Positions 40,293-48,757 of a stretch of DNA of 64,000 bases are shown piece by piece. The notes beneath the pieces were generated by a model. The model made no database searches and had not been told where the DNA came from. It saw only the letters and a list, made by a program, of their open reading frames with translations. This DNA comes from Pseudomonas sp. RIT-PI-r. Lineage in GTDB: Bacteria; Pseudomonadota; Gammaproteobacteria; Pseudomonadales; Pseudomonadaceae. The position numbers and the translations under genes were made by a program. Numbering within the stretch: the stretch's first letter is position 1; each line of letters opens with the position of its first letter. The stretch lies in assembly GCF_001297015.1 (NCBI RefSeq), contig NZ_LIGE01000031.1:1-64000 (forward strand), read 5' to 3'.

Positions 40293-41459
40293 ATGAGTGG
40301 TTTTTTTCACGGCGTCACGACCACGCTGATTGATACCGGTGCGCGCACTATCTCGCTGCCGTCGTCCTCGATCATTGGTCTGTGCGACACCTTCACCCCC
40401 GGCGTTCTCGGCGGCGGCACGGCCAAGGCCGGCGAGCTGATGCTGATCACGACCGAGCGCGAGGCGATCGCCGCCTTCGGTGCTGACTCGGCTATCACCA
40501 AGGCCTGTCAGGCGATCTATGTGCGTGCCAAGGCGGTGATCGTCGCCATCGGCGTGCCCAAGCTGGAAGACGCCGCGCTGCAAACCTCGGCGATCATCGG
40601 CGGCGTGTTGGCCTCGGGTCAGCGTACCGGCCTGCAAGCGCTGCTCGATGGCAAGAGCAAGCACAACGCGCAGCCCAAGCTGCTGATCGCCCCGAAGCAT
40701 TCGGCGACTCAGGCGATTGCGACGGCCATGGATGCGTTGGCCGGCAAGCTGCGCGCGATCGCGATCATCGACGGGCCGAACACGACCGACGAAGCGGTGA
40801 TTGAGTACGCCGAAAACTTCGGCAGCAAGCGCCTGTATCTGGTCGATCCGGGTGTGCAGTTCTGGGACACGGTCACCAGTGCGACGATCGACGCGCCGGG
40901 TTCGGCGTGGGTCGCGGGGTTGTTCGCCTGGACTGACGAGACTTACGGCTATTGGGCCTCGCCGTCGAACAAGGAGTTTGTCGGCATCACCGGCACCTCG
41001 CGCCCGGTCGAGTACCTGGACGGCGACGCCACTTGCCGGGCCAACCTGCTCAACAACGCCAATATCACCACGATCATTCGCGACGGCGGTTATCGCCTGT
41101 GGGGCAACCGCACGCTGTCGAGCGATTCGAAATGGGCGTTCGTCACCCGCGTGCGTACCTGCGACATCCTGATGGATGCGATTCAGGCCGGGCACAAGTG
41201 GGCGGTCGACCGCTCGATCACCAAGACCTACGTCAAGGACGTGACCGAAGGCCTGCAAGCGTTCATGCGCGACCAGAAGAACGCCGGCGCGATCATCAAC
41301 TTTGAGGTGTACGCGGACACCGAGCTGAACACGGCCAGCCAAATCGAGCAGGGCAAAGTGTATTGGCGCATCCGTTTCACCGACGTGCCGCCGGCGGAAA
41401 ACCCGAATTTCATGATCGAGGTCACTAACGAGTGGCTGACCGAAGTGCTTGAAGCCTAA
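40293..41459 (+). CDS. Contractile tail sheath protein (gpFI)
   Basis: A 388-residue sheath protein from the ATG at 40293. The P2 FI family pattern is clear: FFHGVTTTLIDTGARTISLPSSSIIGLCDT, WVAGLFAWTD, SNKEFVGITG and the C-terminal VTNEWLTEVLEA. Its presence makes the phage a contractile-tailed one despite the lambda-like head. Confidence 0.95.
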   Translation: MSGFFHGVTTTLIDTGARTISLPSSSIIGLCDTFTPGVLGGGTAKAGELMLITTEREAIAAFGADSAITKACQAIYVRAKAVIVAIGVPKLEDAALQTSAIIGGVLASGQRTGLQALLDGKSKHNAQPKLLIAPKHSATQAIATAMDALAGKLRAIAIIDGPNTTDEAVIEYAENFGSKRLYLVDPGVQFWDTVTSATIDAPGSAWVAGLFAWTDETYGYWASPSNKEFVGITGTSRPVEYLDGDATCRANLLNNANITTIIRDGGYRLWGNRTLSSDSKWAFVTRVRTCDILMDAIQAGHKWAVDRSITKTYVKDVTEGLQAFMRDQKNAGAIINFEVYADTELNTASQIEQGKVYWRIRFTDVPPAENPNFMIEVTNEWLTEVLEA

Positions 41460-41471
41460 GGGGGCTTATCA

Positions 41472-41975
41472 ATGATTCCTCAAGTTCTGAAGAACATGAA
41501 CCTGTTTGTCGACGGCGTCAGTTTCTCCGGCGACGTGCCGACCCTGACGCTGCCCAAGCTGACCCAAAAAGTCGAGGACTACCAAGGCGGCGGCATGTTC
41601 GCCCCGATCGAGTTCGCGGTAGGTCTGGAAAAAATCGAGTCGGCCTTTACCACCAACGGCGTGCGCCGCGAGGCGCTGAAGTTCTTCGGTCTGGCTGATC
41701 AGACCGCCGCCAATCTGGTGTTCCGTGGCGCCTTCGCGGATCTGAAAGGCCGCGTGACGCCAGTGATCGTCACCATGCGCGGCGGTGTGAAAGAGGTGGA
41801 CATGGGCGACTGGAAACCGTCGACCGTGGGTGAAATCAAGCACGGCGTGAAGATCACCTATTACAAGCTCGAAATCGACGGGCGCGTGATGTTCGAAGTT
41901 GACCCGCTTGCCATGATTTTTGTGGTGGATGGCGTTGACCAACTGGCTGCCGAACGTTCGGCCCTGGGCATGTAA
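41472..41975 (+). CDS. Major tail tube protein (gpFII of P2)
   Basis: A 167-residue tube protein (MIPQVLKNMNLFVDGVSFSG; LTLPKLTQKVEDYQGGGMFAP; YYKLEIDGRVMFEVDPLAMI), matching the P2 FII family in sequence and length. It follows the sheath gene, as in P2. Confidence 0.95.
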   Translation: MIPQVLKNMNLFVDGVSFSGDVPTLTLPKLTQKVEDYQGGGMFAPIEFAVGLEKIESAFTTNGVRREALKFFGLADQTAANLVFRGAFADLKGRVTPVIVTMRGGVKEVDMGDWKPSTVGEIKHGVKITYYKLEIDGRVMFEVDPLAMIFVVDGVDQLAAERSALGM

Positions 41976-41986
41976 GGAATTAGAAA

Positions 41987-42298
41987 ATGGCTCAAGAAAA
42001 CGAAGAAAAGAAAGTCCCGTCCTGGCTTCTCGTCAATGACGATAGCGTCGTCATTACCCTGAAGGGGGCTGCCGACTTCGGCGGCGTCAAGGTCGACAAA
42101 GTGACCATGCGCGCGCCGACCGTTCGCGATCAGCGCGCCGCTTCGGCGGGTGCGAAGGGTGACTATGAACAGCTCGAAATTAGCATGTTTTGCAGCCTGT
42201 TGCAGGCGACCGAGCCGGAGATTGCGGCCCTGACCACGCGCAACTACAACCGCCTGCAGGCCGGCTATTTTCGCTTGGTCGAAGAGGATGAGCTTTAA
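41987..42298 (+). CDS. Tail assembly protein gpE
   Basis: A 103-residue protein of the Phage_TAC_7/gpE type (VVITLKGAADFGGVKVDKVTMRAPTVRD). It acts as a chaperone for the tape measure together with E'. Its last codons overlap the E' start in a different frame. Confidence 0.88.
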   Translation: MAQENEEKKVPSWLLVNDDSVVITLKGAADFGGVKVDKVTMRAPTVRDQRAASAGAKGDYEQLEISMFCSLLQATEPEIAALTTRNYNRLQAGYFRLVEEDEL

Positions 42299-42410
42299 CG
42301 CCGAGACCCAACGGGTGGCGGCCAAGACCTTGGCGAGAGAGACGGGTTTCTCTGCCGCCGAGATCGAGGCCATGCCCTTTGATCGGATGCTGTGGTGGCT
42401 CAGGGATTGA
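42288..42410 (+). CDS. Tail protein E' (GpE-extension-like), overlapping frame
   Basis: A 40-codon frame too short for usual ORF cut-offs: ATG at 42288 inside the last codons of gpE, ending at 42410. The translation includes TGFSAAEIEAMPFDRMLWWL, close to the P2 E' pattern. It lies +1 (equivalently -2) relative to gpE, with its own ATG. It may be made separately or by frameshift. Confidence 0.72.
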   Translation: MSFNAETQRVAAKTLARETGFSAAEIEAMPFDRMLWWLRD

Positions 42411-42443
42411 GCCGCTTTCGACTGAGCAAGAAAGGGCACGCAC

Positions 42444-45164
42444 ATGAGCAATAAACTTGCGCTCGGGCTGGTCATTGGCGGGGCGGTCAGTTCTACGGTG
42501 GGAGCGGCGTTCAAGGACGTCACCGGCCGCATCAAGAAACTTGAGGAAACCGGCAAGCGCGCCCGGGTTCTCGAAAAGACCATTGGCGACACCATGCGCT
42601 TGCGCGATGAGTGGAGAAAGGCGCATTTGGCGGGCGAGAAGGGTGCCGACGCCCTGCGTAAGAAGCTGGAAGCCAACCTCGCCGCGCTGAAGAAGGAAGG
42701 CGTCGAAGTCCGCAATCTGAGCAAGGCTTACACTCAGATGGGCAGGACGGCGCGCGGGGCCGAGCTGAAGGCCAAGGGACACACGCAGCTCGATGCCGGC
42801 AAGCAGCAGATGAAAAGCAGCATCGGGCAAGCCACCGCCGCCTCGGCTGCGATGGTGATTCCGGCCAAGATCAGCGCGGACTATGGCGCGATCATTCGTG
42901 ACATCGCGATCAAGGCCAACATTGCCAACACGCCAGAAGAGGCGACGCTGTCCAAAACCGTGATCGACACGTCGCGCGATACCGGCATGGCGCGCAATCA
43001 GGTGGCCGAGGTGGTCAACGCCCTGGTGGGCGCCGGCATGGAGCTGGACAAGGCAATGGCTTATGCGCCGACGGCGGCCAAGTTCGCCGTGGGTCAGGGT
43101 TCGGACGGTACTGAAACCGCGCGGATGATCAACGCCTTGGGGCAGAACGCCAAGATCACCGACCCGGCGATGATGCAAAAGGCACTGGAAGCGATCGCCT
43201 ATCAAGGGCAGGCGGGTAGCTTTGAGGCGGCCGACATGGCGCGCTGGTTCCCGGAACTGCTCGCGGGGATGGGCAAGCTGGGCATTACCGGCATGGACTC
43301 GGTGACGCAACTGGGGTCGATGCTGCAAGTGCAGATGAAGACCGCCGGCGGCTCGGACGAGGCGGCCAACAACCTCAAGAACTGGATGGAGAAAATCGGC
43401 TCAGGCGACACCGTCAAGGCGTACCAGAAGGCCGGCATCGACTATCAAGGCTCGATGAACACCGGGCTGCAGAATGGCAAGTCCACTCTGGAATCCAGCT
43501 TTGCACTGGCCCAAAAATACATTGAGGCGACCGACCCCAAGAAGGCCGCCGAGATGGCCAAGGCCACGGCTGCGATCAGCAAGGAATCCGATCCCGAGAA
43601 AGCCAAGGCCATGATCGCCTCGCTGGAATCGGCGTTGCGAACGGGTGACCTGTTCGCCGATATGCAGGTCAAGGGCGCCTTGACCGCGTACATGCAGAAC
43701 AAGGATCTGTACGACAGCCTGAAAAAGGAGTCGGCCAGCGCGACCGGGATTCTGGATAAGAACCTGGAAGAGCGCCGGCAGTCGTCGGCGCAAAAACAGT
43801 CGGAAATGGTGCAAAGCCTTGACGACTCGATGCGCGCGATCGGCGACGCCATGCGTCCGGTGACGGATGCCGTGACGGAGGGTATCGGCTCTGTGGCGGG
43901 CAAGTTGGCCATGTTGGCCGACGAGTCGCCGCGACTGGTGACGGGTATCGGTCTGGCCACTGCCGGCTTGATTGGTCTGTCGACGGCGATGAGCGCTCTC
44001 AAGATGGCTAAGGGGCTGATGAACATCGGCCGTGGCTCGCTGATGGGTAATCCGAACATTCCGCAAAAGGTGATCGTGACCAACATGGGCGCCGGTGGTG
44101 GCCTGGGTGACGGGCTGGACATCGGCGACGTGGATGGCGGCGAGGATAAAAAAGACAAGAAGGGCAAGAAGGGCAAGAAGGTCGGCCGCAAGGGTGTTGG
44201 TGGAAAGGGTGTTGGTGGCGGTGTCGGTGGCGGTGTCGAGATGGCGCGCGGGGTTGGCAACGTCGTGAAGGGCACGGCCGTAGTGGCGGTGGCCGATGCC
44301 GGTTTCAAGGCCTATGACACCTACATGAACGCCGAAACTCAGGACGAAAAGGCCGAGGGTTATGGTGCGGCTGCCGGTGGGTTGGCCGGTTCGCTCTCTG
44401 GTGCAGCAGCGGGGGCAGCCCTCGGCACGATGATTATGCCGGTGATCGGCACGGCGATCGGGGGGCTGATCGGTGGCTTGATTGGCAGTTACGGCGGCGA
44501 TGCCTTGGGCGGGGACGTCGGCAAATCGATGTTCGGCACTGAAGACGCGCTGAAGAAAATCCCGGATGCCGGGCCGTTGATGATGGCCAATGCCGGCAAA
44601 GACATGGCCCCGAAGCTGGGCGACACCGCGTTGGGTGCTACGGCCAAGGCGTTCGCGCCGGCAACCACTGGCCCTCTGATGCTGACCAATCCCGGCAAGG
44701 GGCTGGATGTCGGCGCGACGATGGCCCCGGCCGTTCCGGAGGCGCCGCCGGTGTCGTATGACCCGCGCGACCTGAATTCGAAGGACGCCATGCTGTTGCC
44801 GCACTTTGCCAACAAGGTGCGCTTCCCGGGTTCGGAACTGCGTCGACCGAAGGTGATTCGCTCCGGGCTGGAAGAGCCTACGCCGCCGCCTCAGATCGGC
44901 ATGGCCGCCAAAGACATGATGATGCCGCCGGCCAGCGCAGCGGCGGGGGCGGGGGCATGGGTCAAGCCGATGGCAGCGGCACCGGCGGCGGCAAAGGTCG
45001 AGTCCAGCGTGGCGATTCAGGCGCCGTTTTCGCTGGGGGTCAACGGCGACGTGAAGGATGGCAATCAGTTGTTCGCGCAGATCAAGCCAATGCTCGATCA
45101 GCACTATCGCGACATGGCCAAGCAGATGGGGGGCAATCAGCTCTATGACACGCCACACGTTTGA
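42444..45164 (+). CDS. Tail tape measure protein (gpT)
   Basis: A 906-residue protein. The N-terminal ~150 residues form coiled coils (ITGRIKKLEETGKRARVLEKT type). A TP901-type tape-measure core occupies about 150-330. Hydrophobic segments lie near 490-510 and 640-690 (GAAAGAALGTMIMPVIGTAIGG). A lysine/glycine-rich stretch at about 567-600 is unusual. Its length sets tail length. Confidence 0.92.
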   Translation: MSNKLALGLVIGGAVSSTVGAAFKDVTGRIKKLEETGKRARVLEKTIGDTMRLRDEWRKAHLAGEKGADALRKKLEANLAALKKEGVEVRNLSKAYTQMGRTARGAELKAKGHTQLDAGKQQMKSSIGQATAASAAMVIPAKISADYGAIIRDIAIKANIANTPEEATLSKTVIDTSRDTGMARNQVAEVVNALVGAGMELDKAMAYAPTAAKFAVGQGSDGTETARMINALGQNAKITDPAMMQKALEAIAYQGQAGSFEAADMARWFPELLAGMGKLGITGMDSVTQLGSMLQVQMKTAGGSDEAANNLKNWMEKIGSGDTVKAYQKAGIDYQGSMNTGLQNGKSTLESSFALAQKYIEATDPKKAAEMAKATAAISKESDPEKAKAMIASLESALRTGDLFADMQVKGALTAYMQNKDLYDSLKKESASATGILDKNLEERRQSSAQKQSEMVQSLDDSMRAIGDAMRPVTDAVTEGIGSVAGKLAMLADESPRLVTGIGLATAGLIGLSTAMSALKMAKGLMNIGRGSLMGNPNIPQKVIVTNMGAGGGLGDGLDIGDVDGGEDKKDKKGKKGKKVGRKGVGGKGVGGGVGGGVEMARGVGNVVKGTAVVAVADAGFKAYDTYMNAETQDEKAEGYGAAAGGLAGSLSGAAAGAALGTMIMPVIGTAIGGLIGGLIGSYGGDALGGDVGKSMFGTEDALKKIPDAGPLMMANAGKDMAPKLGDTALGATAKAFAPATTGPLMLTNPGKGLDVGATMAPAVPEAPPVSYDPRDLNSKDAMLLPHFANKVRFPGSELRRPKVIRSGLEEPTPPPQIGMAAKDMMMPPASAAAGAGAWVKPMAAAPAAAKVESSVAIQAPFSLGVNGDVKDGNQLFAQIKPMLDQHYRDMAKQMGGNQLYDTPHV

Positions 45165-45176
45165 TAAGGGGGGCAC

Positions 45177-46022
45177 ATGGAAGCATTGGGGCAGTTGCAA
45201 TCGGGGCTGAAGTATCTGGCCACGGCGGGCGAAACCGGCCGGCGCAGTCTGGACGGAATGCTGTCACCGGTGAATGGCGCGATCGACGAAATCACCGGCG
45301 CCGCGTCCGAGCTGGAAAGCCTGCCCTTTGTCGGGCCGGCGATCGGGGAAAAGCTTCAGCGGGCGATGCGCGGGATCAACGCTGCGCAGGCGCAAGTGGG
45401 GCGGGTGGTGGCCATGTACGGCACGGCCACCCGCGCGGTTGCCCAGGGGGAGGAACGTTTGGGGGTGCTGAAGGAACAGGCCGGCAAGGCCGCCACGGCC
45501 ATTAACAAGATCGCCGGGAAGATCAGCCCGTCATTGGCCAACATCGTGCCCACGGGCACCTTTGCCACGGATCAGACGCCGGCGCCGGAGGCGGTAAAGC
45601 CGTTCCCGCACCTGCTGATCATCCAGCCGCAAGACCCCAAGCAGCAGCCGTATTTCTTCAACCTGGACACAGCGGCGTTTGACGAGCTGCGCCGGTCGAG
45701 CAAATTCCGCTGGGCCTCGCAAGAGCGCCTCTCGCGGCGTCCGGCGCAGCAGGGTGTGGGCATTGGTGACGAGAAAATCACCCTCAAGGGTGTGATCCTG
45801 CCGGGGCTAAAAGGCGGGTTAAAGCAGCTCGACACCCTGCGCGCGATCGGCGGAAAGCTTCAGCCGCTGACCCTGACCACCGGTTATGGCGACGTGCTGG
45901 GAACGTGGTGCCTTGAAAACGTCGATGAAGAACAAAGCGCGCTGATGCAGGGCGGTATCCCGCGCAAGCAGGCCTTTACCTTGGAGTTTGTGCGCTATGG
46001 CGACGACATGCAGGACGTCTGA
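45177..46022 (+). CDS. Tail protein gpU with N-terminal extension
   Basis: A 281-residue protein. The C-terminal ~140 residues are the P2 gpU domain (FRWASQERLSRRPAQQGVGIG; GVILPGLKGGLKQLDTLRA; IPRKQAFTLEFVRYGDD). The N-terminal ~130 residues (helical, LDGMLSPVNGAIDEITGAA) are an extension that P2 gpU lacks. It overlaps the gpX start. Confidence 0.85.
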   Translation: MEALGQLQSGLKYLATAGETGRRSLDGMLSPVNGAIDEITGAASELESLPFVGPAIGEKLQRAMRGINAAQAQVGRVVAMYGTATRAVAQGEERLGVLKEQAGKAATAINKIAGKISPSLANIVPTGTFATDQTPAPEAVKPFPHLLIIQPQDPKQQPYFFNLDTAAFDELRRSSKFRWASQERLSRRPAQQGVGIGDEKITLKGVILPGLKGGLKQLDTLRAIGGKLQPLTLTTGYGDVLGTWCLENVDEEQSALMQGGIPRKQAFTLEFVRYGDDMQDV

Positions 46023-46203
46023 CGGGGATCTGCTCGATACCATCTGTCACAACTATTACGGGCATCTAGATGGCTGCGTCGAGGCGGTGCTTGATGCCAA
46101 TCAGGGGCTGGCCGATGAAGATCAGCCCTACCGCGCTGGCGTGGTGATCGTGTTGCCGGATCTGCCGCAGCCGGTGACCGAGGCAATTACCTTGTGGAAC
46201 TGA
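45997..46203 (+). CDS. Tail protein gpX (LysM-like)
   Basis: A 68-residue protein from the ATG at 45997, inside the gpU 3' end. The GpX pattern is visible (DGDLLDTICHNYYGHLDGCVEAVLDANQGLAD; GVVIVLPDLP). Small LysM-like baseplate hub protein of P2-type tails. Confidence 0.88.
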   Translation: MATTCRTSDGDLLDTICHNYYGHLDGCVEAVLDANQGLADEDQPYRAGVVIVLPDLPQPVTEAITLWN

Positions 46204-46236
46204 CCCCGTCCGGAGTCCTCGCCGGCGGATCCTCGC

Positions 46237-46248
46237 GTTACGCGTAAC
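46237..46248. repeat. Palindrome GTTACGCGTAAC, copy 2
   Basis: Identical to 40222-40233; here the palindrome extends to 16 bp (46235-46250). Followed by a hairpin and the gpD gene. Confidence 0.85.
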
Positions 46249-46263
46249 GCTCTGTGCTTGCTT

Positions 46264-46290
46264 GCCCCGTCCTGTACGGGGCTTTTTTTT
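46264..46290 (+). terminator. Terminator before gpD
   Basis: GCCCCGT/ACGGGGC stem (46264-46270 with 46276-46282) and eight T residues. Confidence 0.8.
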
Positions 46291-46301
46291 GGGAAAAATT
46301 C

Positions 46302-47351
46302 ATGACTCCGCGCTTTCGTATTGTGGTCGACGGGACCGACATCACGGCCCTGTTGAATGATCGGCTGATTCAATTGAGTGTCACCGACAAGACCGGAATG
46401 GAGTCCGACGAATTCGAGCTGCGCATTGACGATCGGGACGGGCTGGTGACGTTGCCGCGCAAAGGCGTGGGCATCGAGATCTATCTGGGCTATCAGGAGA
46501 CGTCACTGGTCCGGCTGGGCCGCTATGTGGTCGACGGGGTCGCGGTATCCGGCCCGCCCGATACGATCGTGATCAAGGGCAAGGCCAGCGACATGCGCGG
46601 CAGTGGCAAGACCGTGCGCAGCGGCAGTTGGGAGGACGTGCCGCTGTCGGCGATCGTTGGCGATATCGCCGCGCGCAACGGCTGGTCGCCGGCGTGTCCG
46701 GTCGGCACGAAGGTTGCGCGGGCCGATCAGCTCAACGAATCCGACTTCAATTTTGTCACCCGCCTGGCTAAGCAATACGACTGCACGGCGAAGGTCGCCG
46801 ACGGCAAGTTGTTGGTCATGCCGCGTCAGGGCGGGCAGAGCGCAAGCGGCAAGGTGCTGCCGCCGATCGTGATCAACAAAAGCGACGTCAGCCGCTGGCA
46901 ATTCAACTTTGAGGATCGCGATTCGCACAAGGCTGTCGGGGCCAAGCATCAAGACAAAAAGACCGGTGAGCTGGCTGTGGTGTCGCTGGAAAACGACGAC
47001 GCGCCGGCCGGGCTGCCGGCGGTGCATACCGATCGGCATATCTACCCGAACAAGACCGCCGCCCAGGCAGCGGCACGGGCGCGTTTGGCGGCGTTCAACC
47101 GCTCCACCGCCGGCGTGCGCCTCGAAATGGAAGGGCGTACTGATCTGTTTGCGGAATGCCTGATCATCGCCCAGGGCTTCAAGGTTGGGCTTGATGGCGA
47201 GTTTCTTGCCGAGTCGGTGCAGCAGACGTACACCCAATCCGGCTGGTCGACCACCGTTGAATGTAACGGCGGCAAGAAGGGCAAGGCCAACGCCAAGGGC
47301 AAGAAAGGGAAAAAGCCGGCCAAGCCGGTCAAAATCGTCAACCTCGCATAA
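46302..47351 (+). CDS. Tail hub protein gpD (late control D family)
   Basis: A 349-residue protein from the ATG at 46302 (RFRIVVDGTDITALLNDRLIQLSVTD; LNESDFNFVTRLAKQYDCTAKV), P2 gpD family. Despite its family name it is a baseplate hub protein. The C-terminal lysine-rich tail (KKGKANAKGKKGKKPAK) is unusual and recalls the basic stretch in the tape measure. Confidence 0.92.
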   Translation: MTPRFRIVVDGTDITALLNDRLIQLSVTDKTGMESDEFELRIDDRDGLVTLPRKGVGIEIYLGYQETSLVRLGRYVVDGVAVSGPPDTIVIKGKASDMRGSGKTVRSGSWEDVPLSAIVGDIAARNGWSPACPVGTKVARADQLNESDFNFVTRLAKQYDCTAKVADGKLLVMPRQGGQSASGKVLPPIVINKSDVSRWQFNFEDRDSHKAVGAKHQDKKTGELAVVSLENDDAPAGLPAVHTDRHIYPNKTAAQAAARARLAAFNRSTAGVRLEMEGRTDLFAECLIIAQGFKVGLDGEFLAESVQQTYTQSGWSTTVECNGGKKGKANAKGKKGKKPAKPVKIVNLA

Positions 47352-47372
47352 CGCCATCAGTCGCACCCATTC

Positions 47373-47392
47373 GCCGCCTTGAGCGGCTTTTT
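47373..47392 (+). terminator. Short hairpin before the endolysin gene
   Basis: GCCGC/GCGGC stem (47373-47377 with 47383-47387) and five T residues, then a CTGGAG ribosome-binding site. Confidence 0.55.
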
Positions 47393-47408
47393 CATGTCTG
47401 GAGTTTGT

Positions 47409-47942
47409 ATGTCCATCACTCAGCAGCAGTTGCTGCAGATCCTCCCCAACGCCCGCCCAGTCGCGGGCGTTTTTGTACCTGTCCTGAATACAGCAATGCA
47501 GCGCTACCAAATTGTCGGTAGCAAGCGTGTTGCCGCGTTCATCGCCCAGATCGGCCATGAGTCTGGCCAACTGCGCTACGTCCGGGAGATCTGGGGACCG
47601 ACTCCGGCTCAAACGAAATACGAGGGTCGAGCGGATCTGGGCAATACCCAATCCGGTGACGGTTCGAAGTACCGTGGACGCGGCCTGATTCAGATCACCG
47701 GCCGAGCGAACTATGTGGCGTGCGGCGAGGCGCTGGGCCTTGACCTGATCAGTTTCCCCGAGCTGCTCGAGTTGCCACAGCATGCCACTATGTCAGCGGC
47801 ATGGTTCTGGAAACAAAATGGGCTGAACGACTTGGCTGACCGTGACCAGCTCAACACGATCACCCGCCGAATCAATGGCGGATTGAATGGCTTGCAGGAT
47901 CGACTGGATATCTGGTCGCGTGCGCGGGCGGTGCTGGCGTGA
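47409..47942 (+). CDS. Endolysin, glycoside hydrolase family 19
   Basis: A 177-residue enzyme from the ATG at 47409 (GGAG upstream). GH19 signature: FIAQIGHESGQLRYVREIW with catalytic acids at Glu51 and Glu60, then GDGSKYRGRGLIQITGRANY and TRRINGGLNG. It cuts peptidoglycan after the holin opens the membrane. No signal peptide. Stop overlaps the spanin start by 4 nt. Confidence 0.93.
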   Translation: MSITQQQLLQILPNARPVAGVFVPVLNTAMQRYQIVGSKRVAAFIAQIGHESGQLRYVREIWGPTPAQTKYEGRADLGNTQSGDGSKYRGRGLIQITGRANYVACGEALGLDLISFPELLELPQHATMSAAWFWKQNGLNDLADRDQLNTITRRINGGLNGLQDRLDIWSRARAVLA

Positions 47943-48445
47943 TCGCCGTACCGTGGAAAGCGGTCGGTGCGGTGTTGCTAGTGCTTAGCGGCGCCGGCAG
48001 TGCCTGGCAGTTTCAGGACTGGCGCTACGGAAAGCAGTTGGCGGAGCAATCCCAACTGCACGCCGAAACCCTCAATCAACTGACCCAAGCCGCAGCTTCC
48101 GCGCAGCAGGCCGAGCAGGACAAGCGTCTGGCGCTCGAGCAGCGGCTGGCGGCCAGTGAGAAAACCCACTTCAGGAAAATGAGCGATGCCCAACGTGACC
48201 AAGATCGCTTGCGCGATCGCCTTGCCACTTCTGATCTGCGGTTGTCAGTCCTCCTCGACGCGGATTCAGCCGGTGGCTGCTCAGTGTCTGCCGCCCCCGG
48301 CGCCGGCGGCGTGGATCATGCAGCCGTACGCGCCCAACTTGACCCGGCGCATGCTCAACGAATTGTCGGAATCACCGACGCCGGCGACCAAGGACTGATT
48401 GCACTGGCGGCGTGCCAAGCTTACGTCAGGGACGTGGCGCGATGA
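47939..48445 (+). CDS. Inner-membrane spanin Rz
   Basis: A 168-residue protein with one N-terminal anchor (VGAVLLVLSGAGSAWQF, about 9-25) and a long helical periplasmic region (about 30-100). It works with the nested Rz1 lipoprotein to disrupt the outer membrane in the last lysis step. Directly after the endolysin. Confidence 0.88.
   Translation: MIAVPWKAVGAVLLVLSGAGSAWQFQDWRYGKQLAEQSQLHAETLNQLTQAAASAQQAEQDKRLALEQRLAASEKTHFRKMSDAQRDQDRLRDRLATSDLRLSVLLDADSAGGCSVSAAPGAGGVDHAAVRAQLDPAHAQRIVGITDAGDQGLIALAACQAYVRDVAR
48186..48398 (+). CDS. Outer-membrane spanin Rz1 lipoprotein, nested in Rz
   Basis: A 70-residue frame wholly inside the Rz gene in another frame. Signal peptide and lipobox LLICGC (Cys20 lipidated), then a proline-rich segment (CLPPPAPAAW), all typical of Rz1. 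Nested arrangement is the lambda pattern. Confidence 0.9.
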   Translation: MPNVTKIACAIALPLLICGCQSSSTRIQPVAAQCLPPPAPAAWIMQPYAPNLTRRMLNELSESPTPATKD

Positions 48446-48757
48446 CCTACATTTCAGGTTGGAAAAATTAACATGGGCCAAAAAGCAAAGCCCCGGAGGT
48501 TGGCCCTTCTGGGGTTTCTATTTTCGCCTCCATCTCTCAATGAGTGGCGAACTGAGTAAGCGGCGCCGGCAAGTGCTAAAACGCTCTCTAAAACTACCTC
48601 GACATTACTCAGTCTGTTCGTAATGAGCGCCTGTAGGTAATGAATTTGAATCGGGTGGCGGAACTCACTCGAACGGGCTCGCATTGGACAGGTTGTCTAC
48701 AAAATAGTAGCGTCACTGATTTACCCATGCCATTGGTGGGTGTTCAGGGGGGGAGAT
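48446..48757. other. Spacer between lysis genes and right-end cargo
   Basis: Contains the hairpin at 48485-48519; otherwise no convincing gene. The composition turns more AT-rich towards the GGDEF gene. Confidence 0.5.
48485..48519 (+). terminator. Hairpin after the lysis genes
   Basis: AAGCCCC/GGGGTTT arms around a 48485-48519 hairpin, followed by T-rich sequence. Likely end of the late transcript. Confidence 0.55.

Noticed and set aside
40032..41342. A 436-codon minus-strand frame opposite the sheath gene
   Set aside because: Arginine-rich shadow frame; the sheath protein on the plus strand is unmistakable.
43401..45200. A 599-codon minus-strand frame opposite the tape measure
   Set aside because: Histidine/arginine-rich, low-complexity translation typical of antisense of an alanine/lysine-rich GC-rich gene.
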